In this document: one piece after another, positions 27,549 to 36,162 of the stretch | Numbering within the stretch: the stretch's first letter is position 1 | Layout of the letters: each line of letters opens with the position of its first letter | From: Luteibacter sp. Sphag1AF | GTDB taxonomy: Bacteria > Pseudomonadota > Gammaproteobacteria > Xanthomonadales > Rhodanobacteraceae | Length of the DNA: 64,000 nt | Direction of reading: 5' to 3' | Assembly (NCBI RefSeq): GCF_014192715.1 | Contig: NZ_JACHYH010000001.1 | Location: 992,001 to 1,056,000, forward strand | Made by a program: the position numbers and the translations under genes | Notes under the pieces: model-generated | The model's input: only the letters and a program-made list of their open reading frames with translations | Database searches by the model: none | Told to the model about the DNA's origin: nothing

Positions 27549-28629
27549 AACGCTCCGAATGCCCCGACTCATCGTAATCGCGGTGCGTCAGCAGGCCCGG
27601 CTTGATGAGATCAATGAATGCCCGTGCTTCGGGACTCAGAAATTTTCCCTTGCGCATCACCACGCCGTAGCTGCGTTGAGGAAAGTACTGGCGCATGTTG
27701 CGCACCACGAGGCGCTCGCGGTCGGCGGGCGTGATGCAGATGCCGGTGACGATGGAAATGCCCAGCCCCATCGCGACGTACTGCTTGATGACGTCCCAGC
27801 CGCCTACCTCGATGGCAACGGTATAAGGCACCTGGCGTTGCTGGAACACCATGTCCACCAGGCGATAGGTCGTCAGTCGCTGGGGCGGAAGAATCAGACC
27901 GTAGGGTGAAAGGTCTTCCAGGCGTAGCCCGGCCCGTTCCGCCAGCGGATGATCCGGCGGCATGATGAGCATCGGGTCGTATTGCTGGAAGGGCGCCCAC
28001 GCAATGTCATTGGGCACATCAATCATGGATCCCACAGCGATATCAGCTTCGTCGGCCCGCAATAGCGCCAGCCCGTCCTTGCCGGTGACGTTGGCCAACT
28101 GGAGTTGTACGTCCGGGTAGCGTTCGCGGTAGGCCTTCACCAGTTCTGGCAGCAGGTACTGGATGGTGGATGAGCCGGCGGCAATGGTGAGTCGGCCGGT
28201 CTGGGCACCCCTGGCTTTCGCGTGGAACTCCTTATCCAGGTTTTCCCAGCCTTCGACGAGCGGGCGTGCCATGTCGTAGAGCGTCTCGCCCGCATCCGTC
28301 AGTGTGATGCGGCGACGGGTGCGCTCAAGCAAGGGCATGCCCAGTTCGCGCTCAAGCGCTTTCAACTGGAGGCTGATGGAGGGCTGGGACAGATACAGCG
28401 CCTCCGCCGCCCGGGTAAGCGTGCCAAGCCGCACGGTATAGACGAACGCCCGCAACTGCTTGAGCCGGTTTCCCTTGTAGTAGAAGCGCTCGATGCTTTC
28501 GGGGGGCGAGCCCTCCCGCCGCGTGGCGATACGGGGCTGCGCGGAGCGTGCGGGGCGCGTCGATGCGGGAGTATTCAGCTTACGAACCACAGGAAATTCC
28601 CAGGCCAAACAGTGAAATACATCCATCAT
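27547..28629 (-). CDS. LysR-family regulator, probably of the glyoxylate shunt
   Basis: Up to 360 residues. The winged helix-turn-helix is at about residues 55-115 (QLRAFVYTVRLGTLTRAAEA then LSQPSISLQLKALERELG), followed by a periplasmic-binding-like ligand domain. The N-terminal 50 residues before FYYKGNRL are low in family support, so a shorter protein is possible, although no good internal start is visible. The gene is divergent from aceB with a 94-base gap, which makes control of aceB-aceA by this protein likely. A perfect TTAACT-T-AGTTAA palindrome covers the proposed start codon, fitting autoregulation. The coinducer cannot be read from sequence. Confidence 0.85.
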   Translation of the reverse strand: MMDVFHCLAWEFPVVRKLNTPASTRPARSAQPRIATRREGSPPESIERFYYKGNRLKQLRAFVYTVRLGTLTRAAEALYLSQPSISLQLKALERELGMPLLERTRRRITLTDAGETLYDMARPLVEGWENLDKEFHAKARGAQTGRLTIAAGSSTIQYLLPELVKAYRERYPDVQLQLANVTGKDGLALLRADEADIAVGSMIDVPNDIAWAPFQQYDPMLIMPPDHPLAERAGLRLEDLSPYGLILPPQRLTTYRLVDMVFQQRQVPYTVAIEVGGWDVIKQYVAMGLGISIVTGICITPADRERLVVRNMRQYFPQRSYGVVMRKGKFLSPEARAFIDLIKPGLLTHRDYDESGHSER

Positions 28630-28671
28630 TAACTTAGTTAATTAAACCAATTGAAACATTTGCTTTGTCAA
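28629..28671. promoter_or_regulatory. Divergent LysR/aceB control region
   Basis: The gap is AT-rich compared with surroundings. It contains a perfect inverted repeat TTAACT-T-AGTTAA (28629-28641), a LysR-type half-site arrangement. On the minus strand it also has TTGACA (28666-28671) and TTTAAT (28641-28646) with a rather long 19-base spacer. The palindrome would overlap the start site of the LysR transcript. A plus-strand promoter for aceB is not clear. Confidence 0.5.
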
Positions 28672-28723
28672 CATGGCATGCACAGGCCTAGCTTGCAATC
28701 CAGGACTTCCCGGAGAGCAGCTC

Positions 28724-30325
28724 ATGGCCGTACCCAGAGATCTGATTGACCCGACGGCAGGCATCGTCGTCCGCCCGACCGGCCGCGACACCTACGCGGA
28801 CATCCTGAGCCCCGCCGCCCTGGCCTTCATTGGTGCGCTCCACCGCCGCTTCGACACGCGTCGCCGACAGCTCCTGAGCGAGCGCGAGGCGCGCCAGGCG
28901 GCGTGGGACAGCGGTGCCCTTCCGGATTTCCGGGCCGACACCGTGGATATCCGCGAAGGCCAGTGGAAGGTGGCACCCATCCCCGAGGCCTTGCAGGACC
29001 GTCGCGTGGAAATCACCGGGCCGGTCGAGCGCAAGATGATCATCAATGCGCTGAACTCGGGCGCGCGTGTATTCATGGCCGACTTCGAGGACTCCAGCGC
29101 GCCGACCTGGACCAATCAGCTGGATGGGCAGCGGAATCTGCGCGACGCCGTTGACGGGTCCATTGAGTACACCAGTCCGGAGGGGAAGACCTACCGCGTC
29201 GGCGTTGATCCGGCCGTACTCGTGGTCCGCCCGCGTGGCTGGCATCTCCCCGAGCGCCACGTATCGGTCGATGGCGAGACGCTGGCCGGTGCCCTGCTGG
29301 ACTTCGGACTTTTCGCGTTTCACAACGCCGCGACCCTGCACGCCGACGACCTGGGCCCCTACTTCTACCTGCCCAAGTTGCAGAGCATGGAAGAGGCCGC
29401 GCTGTGGGAAGACGTGATGACGTTCGCCGAGCAGGAGCTCAGCCTCCCCCGCGGCACCATGAAGGCAACGGTGCTGATCGAGACGCTGCCCGCCGTCTTC
29501 CAGATGGACGAAATCCTGCACGCGCTGCGTCGCCGCGTGGTCGGACTGAACTGCGGCCGCTGGGACTACATCTTCTCCTACCTGAAAACCTTCCGCGCGC
29601 ACGCAGACCGCCTGCTTCCGGAACGTGGACAGGTCGTCATGACGGTGCCCTTCCTGAAGGCATATTCCGAGCTTCTGATTCGCACCTGCCATCGACGCGG
29701 CGCTTTTGCGATGGGAGGAATGGCTGCACAGATTCCCATTCGTGGCGACGATGAAGCCAACGAGGCGGCGATGGCCAAAGTTCGCGCCGACAAGCTGCGT
29801 GAAGTCACCGCAGGCCACGACGGCACGTGGGTGGCCCACCCGGCGCTGGTGCCCATCGCCCGCAGTATCTTCGACGAACACATGCCTTCACCCAATCAGC
29901 TTCATGTATTGCGCGAAGACGTCAGTGTGACGCGGGATCAACTGATTGCCCCGGCCATCGGCACCGTGACCCGTGGAGGCTTCGACAACGCGGTGGAAGT
30001 TTGCCTGCGCTACACAGCCGCGTGGCTCGACGGGTTGGGATGCGTACCTATCCATAACCTCATGGAAGACGCGGCGACCGCTGAAATTGCACGCGCACAA
30101 ATCTGGCAGTGGCTGCATCACGGGCCCGTGGAATTCAGCGACCACGCGCAGATCACTGGCGCCCTTTTTGACCAGGCGCTTGCCGCCCACGCCTATCGAC
30201 TGAAGCACAGCAAGCATCCCGGCCATCAGCGCGCGGAACAAGCGGCCTCATTGATTTCCATGCTGACACACGCCGATCAGCTGCGCGATTTCCTCACCCT
30301 GCCCGCCTACGACCAGCTGGCCTGA
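28724..30325 (+). CDS. aceB: Malate synthase A
   Basis: 533 residues from ATG 28724, with GGAG eight bases upstream; an in-frame ATG 17 codons earlier lies in the control region and lacks a binding site. The length is that of malate synthase A rather than the ~720-residue isoform G. Recognisable segments include FMADFEDSSAPTW, the catalytic RPRGWHLPE and the active-site GLNCGRWDYIFSYLKTF. It condenses glyoxylate with acetyl-CoA to give malate. The gene precedes aceA by 27 bases, so the two glyoxylate-shunt enzymes are made together. Confidence 0.96.
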   Translation: MAVPRDLIDPTAGIVVRPTGRDTYADILSPAALAFIGALHRRFDTRRRQLLSEREARQAAWDSGALPDFRADTVDIREGQWKVAPIPEALQDRRVEITGPVERKMIINALNSGARVFMADFEDSSAPTWTNQLDGQRNLRDAVDGSIEYTSPEGKTYRVGVDPAVLVVRPRGWHLPERHVSVDGETLAGALLDFGLFAFHNAATLHADDLGPYFYLPKLQSMEEAALWEDVMTFAEQELSLPRGTMKATVLIETLPAVFQMDEILHALRRRVVGLNCGRWDYIFSYLKTFRAHADRLLPERGQVVMTVPFLKAYSELLIRTCHRRGAFAMGGMAAQIPIRGDDEANEAAMAKVRADKLREVTAGHDGTWVAHPALVPIARSIFDEHMPSPNQLHVLREDVSVTRDQLIAPAIGTVTRGGFDNAVEVCLRYTAAWLDGLGCVPIHNLMEDAATAEIARAQIWQWLHHGPVEFSDHAQITGALFDQALAAHAYRLKHSKHPGHQRAEQAASLISMLTHADQLRDFLTLPAYDQLA

Positions 30326-30352
30326 TACCGACCACTCTGACGGAGATTCATC

Positions 30353-31639
30353 ATGAAGACGCAGACCCCCGAACAGATCACGCTGGACTGGAAGAACAAT
30401 GATCGCTGGAACAATGTACAGCGGCCCTATACCGCAGAGGACGTCGTCCGCCTGCGTGGTACGGTGCAGGTGGAACACTCGCTCGCACGCCGGGGTGCAG
30501 AACGCCTGTGGCATTCGCTGCACGAGCAGCCTTACGTCAACGCACTGGGCGCTCTCACTGGTAATCAGGCCATGCAGCAGGTGAAAGCCGGCCTCCAGGC
30601 GATCTATCTGTCGGGCTGGCAGGTCGCGGCTGACGCGAACACCGCTGGCACAATGTATCCCGACCAGTCGCTGTATCCGGTGGACTCGGTGCCCAACGTG
30701 GTCCGCAAGATCAACAAGACGCTGCTGCGCGCCGATCAGATCCATCATGCCGAAGGCAAGGATGGTGTGGACTGGCTTGTTCCGATTGTGGCGGATGCGG
30801 AAGCCGGCTTCGGTGGTGTCCTCAATGCCTACGAGCTGATGGCCCACATGATCGAGGCCGGTGCGGCGGGCGTGCACTTTGAAGATCAGCTGGCAAGCGC
30901 CAAGAAGTGCGGTCACATGGGCGGCAAGGTGCTGGTCCCCACGCAGGAAGCCGTACAAAAGCTGATCGCCGCACGCCTGGCCGCCGACGTCGCAGGCGTG
31001 CCGACACTCATCGTTGCGCGCACCGACGCGATGGGCGCAGGCCTGGTGACGTCCGATGTGGACGACCATGACAAGCCCTTCCTTACCGGCAAGCGCACGG
31101 TGGAGGGCTTCTACGAAGCCAGGCAGGGCATTGACCAGGCCATCAGCCGCGGCCTGGCCTATGCGCCGTATGCCGACCTCATCTGGTGTGAAACCTCCAC
31201 GCCCGACATGGCACAGGCCCGTCAGTTCGCGCAGGCAATTCGCAGCAAGTATCCCGGCAAGATGCTGGCTTACAACTGTTCGCCGAGCTTCAACTGGAAG
31301 AAGAATCTCGACGAGAAGACCATTGCCAGTTTCCAGAAGGAACTGGGGGCGATGGGCTACGCCTTCCAGTTCATCACGCTGGCAGGATTCCATGCGCTGA
31401 ACTATTCGATGTTCGAGCTGGCGCGCGGCTACAAGGAACGCCAGATGGCCGCTTACGTGGAACTTCAGGAAGCCGAGTTCGCTGCCGAGAAGTACGGCTA
31501 CACGGCGGCGAAGCATCAGCGCGAAGTAGGCACCGGCTACTTCGACCAGGTGAATCAGGTGATCGCCGGTTCGCTCAGTTCGCTGTCGGCACTCAGTGGT
31601 TCAACCGAAGAAGAACAGTTCCACGCGTCCGCGGCGTAA
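30353..31639 (+). CDS. aceA: Isocitrate lyase
   Basis: A 428-residue isocitrate lyase of the short, E. coli-like type. The signature [11 protein letters not shown] carries the catalytic Cys186; earlier, [20 protein letters not shown] and DAEAGFGG bind the magnesium-isocitrate complex. The C-terminal helix [18 protein letters not shown] segment ([14 protein letters not shown]) is typical. It splits isocitrate into succinate and glyoxylate, the first step of the shunt needed to grow on acetate or fatty acids. It follows aceB closely and ends in a strong bidirectional hairpin. No isocitrate dehydrogenase kinase gene is seen nearby. Confidence 0.97.
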   Translation: MKTQTPEQITLDWKNNDRWNNVQRPYTAEDVVRLRGTVQVEHSLARRGAERLWHSLHEQPYVNALGALTGNQAMQQVKAGLQAIYLSGWQVAADANTAGTMYPDQSLYPVDSVPNVVRKINKTLLRADQIHHAEGKDGVDWLVPIVADAEAGFGGVLNAYELMAHMIEAGAAGVHFEDQLASAKKCGHMGGKVLVPTQEAVQKLIAARLAADVAGVPTLIVARTDAMGAGLVTSDVDDHDKPFLTGKRTVEGFYEARQGIDQAISRGLAYAPYADLIWCETSTPDMAQARQFAQAIRSKYPGKMLAYNCSPSFNWKKNLDEKTIASFQKELGAMGYAFQFITLAGFHALNYSMFELARGYKERQMAAYVELQEAEFAAEKYGYTAAKHQREVGTGYFDQVNQVIAGSLSSLSALSGSTEEEQFHASAA

Positions 31640-31658
31640 CCTCTGCGGCAGCATCACC

Positions 31659-31689
31659 GGCGCGTGCTGAAAGGAATTCAGCGCGCGCC
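31659..31689. terminator. Bidirectional terminator between aceA and the antiporter gene
   Basis: 13-bp stem GGCGCGTGCTGAA / TTCAGCGCGCGCC with one wobble pair and an AGGAA loop. It covers the stop codon of the convergent antiporter gene. Confidence 0.7.
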
Positions 31690-33480
31690 GTCGTTTTCGG
31701 AAGGCGGAACCAGCGCAATCACGGTCCAGGAAGGTCGCGGCTCGAGGTCATGCATGCCGCCTGCGATACGCAGCTGCTGCTTGTCATCCACACCGAACAG
31801 CAGCACCGTTCGAGAACCGTACTGTTCGATGAAGTGCGGCCAGTCGAATGTCTCGGTGAGGCGCGTGGATTTGATGTGCCAGCCCTCATGTAGCAATTCG
31901 CCGAAGCGCGCGTGGGTCATGTCCTCGGCGAAAAGCGCGGGCGCCAGCAGGCTGCCCGCGAGGGATGCCCTGCCGTGGCTTTCTTCCGGCGAGAGATTGC
32001 GCAGGCGATACACTTTGTCCCGGCCAAATGTCTCGCGATAATGCACGCTGACCAGCGAGTTGAGTTCGCGGTGGGTCGACATCGCCAGCAGATGCCCCAC
32101 CCCGGTGAGATCGAGTTTGCGATCCGCTGCCTGCGACGCGGGATTGCCGAAGAAGGTGGTGATGCCATCCATGCGCGCCCGGCGAATGCCGTTCCAGTCG
32201 TCGTCGGCCACCACCACGCGGAAGTCACCTGCCTGTTGCAGCGCGCGGGCGATTTCCAATGCCACTTCATCGGCACCAAAAATCAGTACGCCCCGCGGCT
32301 CCGGCTCAGCCACACCGAGCCAGCGCGCGATGGGGCGGGCGGTAGCGCTTTGAAAAACCACGGTTCCGATAATCAGCAGGAACACCAGCGGCACCAGTCG
32401 ATCGGCTCCGGCCATGCCCGCTTTCTCCAGACGCAGCGCGAACAGCGCCGACACGGATGCCGCGACGATGCCGCGTGGTGCGACCCATGCAATCAGGGCG
32501 CGCTCGCGCCACGTGAGGCCGCTGCCGACGCTCGAAATCACTACGGAAAGGGGGCGGATGAGGAACTGCGCCACGAGGAAAATGGCGATACCGGCAAACA
32601 GGATGCCTGGCGGCAATGGCCAGCCAAGACGCGCGGCCAGCATGATGAACAGCGATGACACCAGCAGCGTGGTGAGGTGTTCCTTGAAGTCCATGATGTC
32701 GTCGACGTGGACGCCACGCATGTTTCCCAGCGCAATGCCCATGATCGTGACGGCGAGCAGGCCGGACTCGTGCGCCACGTAATTGGACACTCCGAACGCA
32801 CCGAGTACAGCAGCGAGCGTGCCGTAGTTCTGCAAATATTCCGGAATGCTCTGACGCCGCAGCAGGCGCCCGAGGACAAATGCCGCGATGGCCCCGACAA
32901 GCACGCCACAGGCGATGGTGCCCAGAAACACCTGTATCGAATGCCCTTCCCGGCGCGACACGATGGCCTCGTAAACCAGCACCGCGAACAGCGCACCAAT
33001 CGGGTCGATGACGATGCCTTCCCAGCGCAGCACGTTGGCGATGCGCGCGTTAGGACGAACCGTTCTGAGCATGGGCGCAATCACCGTCGGGCCGGTGACG
33101 CACGTAAGCGCACCGAACAGCAACGATAACTCCCAACTGAGCCCCGCGATCACGTGGGCGGCGACGGCAAGCAAAAGCAGCGCAAGTACAGCGCCGTAGG
33201 AGACCAGCCCGCGCACCGCATTCCCGATGCCTGACAGCTCGGAGAACCGCAACGTGAGGCTGCCCTCGAAAAGGATGATCGCCACGGCAAGCGACACCAC
33301 CGGGAAGAGCAGATCGCCCATCAGCTTGTCGGGTATCAGCACACCGCTGACGGGCCCCAGGCCAATGCCTGCCACCAGCAGAAAGAGAATGGCCGGAAGA
33401 CGGACGCGCCAGGCAAGCCATTGGCAAGCGAAGCCAACGACAAGCATCAGGATCAGGACCAATCCGGGTTCAAGTCCCAT
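31678..33480 (-). CDS. CPA1-type sodium/proton antiporter with TrkA-N domain
   Basis: A 600-residue protein. About twelve hydrophobic segments fill residues 1-390, with the CPA-type GALTCVTGPTVIAPML and VIDPIGALFAVLVYE motifs that hold the ion-binding aspartates. A cytoplasmic Rossmann-like TrkA-N/RCK domain follows (VLIFGADEVALEIARALQ, about residues 395-500), which in relatives senses NAD(H) or nucleotides and gates transport. It exchanges Na+ or K+ for protons; the ion is not readable from sequence. It is preceded by an unusual hairpin- and G-rich region (33503-33635) that may control it. Confidence 0.88.
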   Translation of the reverse strand: MGLEPGLVLILMLVVGFACQWLAWRVRLPAILFLLVAGIGLGPVSGVLIPDKLMGDLLFPVVSLAVAIILFEGSLTLRFSELSGIGNAVRGLVSYGAVLALLLLAVAAHVIAGLSWELSLLFGALTCVTGPTVIAPMLRTVRPNARIANVLRWEGIVIDPIGALFAVLVYEAIVSRREGHSIQVFLGTIACGVLVGAIAAFVLGRLLRRQSIPEYLQNYGTLAAVLGAFGVSNYVAHESGLLAVTIMGIALGNMRGVHVDDIMDFKEHLTTLLVSSLFIMLAARLGWPLPPGILFAGIAIFLVAQFLIRPLSVVISSVGSGLTWRERALIAWVAPRGIVAASVSALFALRLEKAGMAGADRLVPLVFLLIIGTVVFQSATARPIARWLGVAEPEPRGVLIFGADEVALEIARALQQAGDFRVVVADDDWNGIRRARMDGITTFFGNPASQAADRKLDLTGVGHLLAMSTHRELNSLVSVHYRETFGRDKVYRLRNLSPEESHGRASLAGSLLAPALFAEDMTHARFGELLHEGWHIKSTRLTETFDWPHFIEQYGSRTVLLFGVDDKQQLRIAGGMHDLEPRPSWTVIALVPPSENDGAR

Positions 33481-33502
33481 GCGGCATTTCCCTGTCAGGT
33501 GT

Positions 33503-33635
33503 GTCGGCCGGGCCGACGCAAAGGGAAAGATAGTAGGCAGGCGGCCGTGAAGAAAGGCCGAGCCCCGGTATCGAAGCGGGGGAGGGAGGGGATCCGATAC
33601 CGGGGCGGGCGGGGCAGTACATTAAAGAACTGCCC
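33503..33635 (-). other. Highly structured, G-quadruplex-prone leader of the antiporter gene
   Basis: The 247-base gap upstream of the antiporter gene is packed with inverted repeats: GTCGGCC-G-GGCCGAC (33503-33517), CCCCGGTATCG / CGATACCGGGG (33563-33573 with 33595-33605), and GGGCAGT / ACTGCCC (33612-33618 with 33629-33635). Between and inside the second pair are six G-runs on the plus strand (33578-33582, 33584-33586, 33588-33591, 33602-33605, 33607-33609, 33611-33614). It may hold the terminator of the upstream regulator gene, a regulatory leader or both. I recognise no known riboswitch. Confidence 0.5.
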
Positions 33636-33727
33636 GGTACAGATTATCCGCGCGCCCTGGCTATTCGTCAACTACCAAGTACAGAAATAGAGCCTGCGCT
33701 ATGGGAGCACCCACCAGAAGCGTGAGG

Positions 33728-34921
33728 CTATTCGCCCTTTTCCGTCGGCAGTTCCCGGACAGCCGGGCGGCCCCTGCCCAACCGCTTGTACAGCGTGGTG
33801 CGTGAGATGCCGAGCTGGCGAGCCGTCAACGCAACATTGCCGCCATTGGCCTCAAGCGCGTGGGTAACTGCATCCCTCACCTGCTCGCGCAGCGGCGGCG
33901 CCGTCAGCACCCCGGGCTCGTGCTCACGCACGCTGTCGGTGCGCCCTCCGGTCAAAGCCGGGCGCCACCGCAGGCTGTTGCGACGGTCGGTCGACGCAAG
34001 CGGGCCACGAATTACGTGAGTGAACACGTGCGAGCGGTCAGGCAACGGCAAACGTCCGGGGATGCTTGCCGACTGAAGCAGCCGACGCCGCTGGGCAGGA
34101 GACGCGTGCGGGAAGAGGGATGCCAGCGTCACGCCTTCAACACTTCCTGTCGGGGCCAGACCCAGCAAACGGCGACCGATGCTGTTGGCCGCACGCAGGC
34201 GCCCTCCTTCGCTGATGGCGATCAGGCCCTGTAGTGGCGTGTTGAGCCAGCGCATGTCGTGCTGAATGGCCACGAGGTAACAACCATGCAGCCGGGCAAA
34301 CATCGCGTTCTCGATGGCAAAGGCAGCCTGGCGGAAATAGCCGCCCAGAAGATCCATGTCGCGCTCGCCGACGCCCGTGATATCCAGCGCGCCGGCCACC
34401 TCGCCATCCACGTCACGAAATGGTGTGGACAGGCAGAAGATGGATTCGAATTCAGTAAGGTAATGCTGACTGCCTAGCACCGTGACCGTCGCGCCTTCGG
34501 CCAGTGCGCATGCCGGCGCCGTGGTTCCGACATCCGCCTCCAGAAGCCGGCATCCATTACGGATGGCGCGCAGACCGGCAGGCACCGAAACACCACTGTG
34601 GCGCGCATGCACGATCACACCACGCGGATTGACACAGAAAATGGTCCATTCAGGGCCGCCGAAGCTACCCCAAAGCTGCTCCACTTCATCGCGAACGCTC
34701 TGCATGAAGTAGCGCTCACCCTCGAAAATTTCCGCATCAACGCTGCGCGACGCGTAGCCAAACACCGGGGAATCCGAAGGCCGCACGCCCGCTGAGCGTG
34801 AGCGCTCCCATGATCTGCGCACGGGCTCGGGAAGAAGCTGGGCGGGCAAGGAATCACCTTCCGCAAAGCGCTGACGCGCCGTTGTCAGATCAGGCTGTTT
34901 CGACTGAAAGGAGTTTCCCAT
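33728..34921 (-). CDS. AcoR-like GAF/Fis regulator lacking the sigma-54 AAA+ domain
   Basis: 397 residues from ATG 34921; a GTG 20 codons earlier lies beyond the terminator hairpin at 34949-34978 and is rejected. The N-terminus has the AcoR-type LLPEPVRRSWERSRSAGVRPS, followed by a GAF-like sensor domain (about residues 60-215, with VGTTAPACALAEGATVTVLG). A PAS-like stretch (GLIAISEGGRLRAANSIGRR) comes next. The C-terminus is a Fis-type helix-turn-helix, NGGNVALTARQLGISRTTLY. The central AAA+ domain (GExGTGKE and GAFTGA motifs) that AcoR uses to activate sigma-54 is missing, so it cannot act as a classical enhancer-binding protein. It is downstream of the alcohol/aldehyde dehydrogenase genes and probably controls them. 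Confidence 0.82.
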   Translation of the reverse strand: MGNSFQSKQPDLTTARQRFAEGDSLPAQLLPEPVRRSWERSRSAGVRPSDSPVFGYASRSVDAEIFEGERYFMQSVRDEVEQLWGSFGGPEWTIFCVNPRGVIVHARHSGVSVPAGLRAIRNGCRLLEADVGTTAPACALAEGATVTVLGSQHYLTEFESIFCLSTPFRDVDGEVAGALDITGVGERDMDLLGGYFRQAAFAIENAMFARLHGCYLVAIQHDMRWLNTPLQGLIAISEGGRLRAANSIGRRLLGLAPTGSVEGVTLASLFPHASPAQRRRLLQSASIPGRLPLPDRSHVFTHVIRGPLASTDRRNSLRWRPALTGGRTDSVREHEPGVLTAPPLREQVRDAVTHALEANGGNVALTARQLGISRTTLYKRLGRGRPAVRELPTEKGE

Positions 34922-34948
34922 CGTTCGCGTCACCGCAGGCAGCAAGTC

Positions 34949-34978
34949 AGGGACAGCGCCGGACCCGGCGCCGTCCCT
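34949..34978 (-). terminator. Strong hairpin after the alcohol dehydrogenase gene
   Basis: 14-bp stem AGGGACAGCGCCGG / CCGGCGCCGTCCCT with one mismatch and a 2-base loop. It lies 42 bases past the dehydrogenase stop and separates it from the AcoR-like regulator gene. Confidence 0.7.
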
Positions 34979-35020
34979 CACAAGAATACACCCGCGCAGA
35001 AAACCCCTCCGCCAGCGATC

Positions 35021-36145
35021 TCAGCCGATCTTCAGAATGGGCTTCAGCGTCACGCCACGCGTGCTGTCTTCGGCGGCCTGATTGATCTCGGACAGCGGAT
35101 AGAACTTCACCAGCCGGTCAAACGGGAACTTTCCCTGCTGATACAGAGCGACCAATTGCGGGATGAATATCTGCGGCACGCTGTCACCCTCCACGATGCC
35201 GCGAATGCTCTTGCCACCCAACAGAAGATTATTGACGTCGAACTCGGCCTTCGTGCCCAGTGGCGGCGCACCGACAACCCCCATGACGCCCAGGCCGCCC
35301 AGCGCTTCGATGCCCACCGCAAGCACGTCCGGGCGCCCCGTCGATTCAAGGGCGAAATCCACACCGCCTCCCGTGATCTCACGAATGACCTCCAGCGGAT
35401 CAACCTCACGACTATTGATCGTGTGCGTCGCACCCAGCGAGATGGCAAGTTCCAGCCGTGAAGGCACAACGTCTACGGCGATGATCGTCGTCGCGCCCAC
35501 AGCGCGCGCCGCCATCACGGCACTGAGGCCCACGGCCCCTGCGCCGAAGCTGGCAAAGCTGCTTCCGGCGCGCACCTTCATCGAATTCATCACCGCACCG
35601 GCACCGGTCTGAATGCCACAGCCCAACGGACCAAGCAGTTCGAGCGGCGCATCGGTGGGAACCTTGATCGCGTTGTTCTGCCGGCTGATCGCATAGGTGG
35701 CGAAAGACGACTGCGCGAAGAAGTGGTCGTGCAACGCATGGCCATCCGGGTCCTGGATGGCGGTATCGCCATGCAGGTCGGCGCCGCTGAAATTGAGGCC
35801 AAAGAAATCGCGGCAATATGCGCCATGCCCACCGCTGCATGGGTTGCAGTGACCACACGCGCCGTAGGTCAGCACGACGTGATCGCCCACGGCCAGTGTG
35901 GTTACACCGGGACCGACCGCCTCGACCACACCCGAGCCTTCATGACCAAGCACGGCCGGAAGCGGCACGGGATAGTACTGATCGCGCACGATCAGATCGG
36001 TGTGGCAAAGCCCTGTTGCTACGACACGAACAAGCACTTCATCGTCTTTCGGGGCACGGATGCGCGCCTTCTCGATGGTGAACGGAGCGCCTTTGGAGCG
36101 GACGACGGCAACCGTGATGTCGCGCAATGCCTGAGAAGCTGTCAT
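35021..36145 (-). CDS. Zinc-dependent alcohol dehydrogenase (aryl/benzyl alcohol type)
   Basis: 374 residues from ATG 36145, which has a perfect AGGAGG (36152-36157) six bases upstream; the longer frame to 36211 is not needed. It is a medium-chain dehydrogenase: catalytic zinc ligands Cys47 (GLCHTD) and His68 (GHEGSGVVE), structural zinc cysteines at 97, 100, 103 and 111 (CGHCNPC then C), and a Rossmann GAGAVGLSAVMAA. The closest type by eye is NAD-dependent aryl-alcohol (XylB-like) dehydrogenase. With the aldehyde dehydrogenase encoded 17 bases upstream it would oxidise aromatic alcohols to acids. Cofactor and substrate are inferred. Confidence 0.88.
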   Translation of the reverse strand: MTASQALRDITVAVVRSKGAPFTIEKARIRAPKDDEVLVRVVATGLCHTDLIVRDQYYPVPLPAVLGHEGSGVVEAVGPGVTTLAVGDHVVLTYGACGHCNPCSGGHGAYCRDFFGLNFSGADLHGDTAIQDPDGHALHDHFFAQSSFATYAISRQNNAIKVPTDAPLELLGPLGCGIQTGAGAVMNSMKVRAGSSFASFGAGAVGLSAVMAARAVGATTIIAVDVVPSRLELAISLGATHTINSREVDPLEVIREITGGGVDFALESTGRPDVLAVGIEALGGLGVMGVVGAPPLGTKAEFDVNNLLLGGKSIRGIVEGDSVPQIFIPQLVALYQQGKFPFDRLVKFYPLSEINQAAEDSTRGVTLKPILKIG

Positions 36146-36162
36146 GGGTTTCCTCCTAATGT

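Noticed and set aside
33503-33635. CRISPR array or known riboswitch in the repeat-rich leader
   Set aside because: The repeats are inverted pairs of different sequence, not direct repeats with spacers, and no known riboswitch consensus is recognisable.
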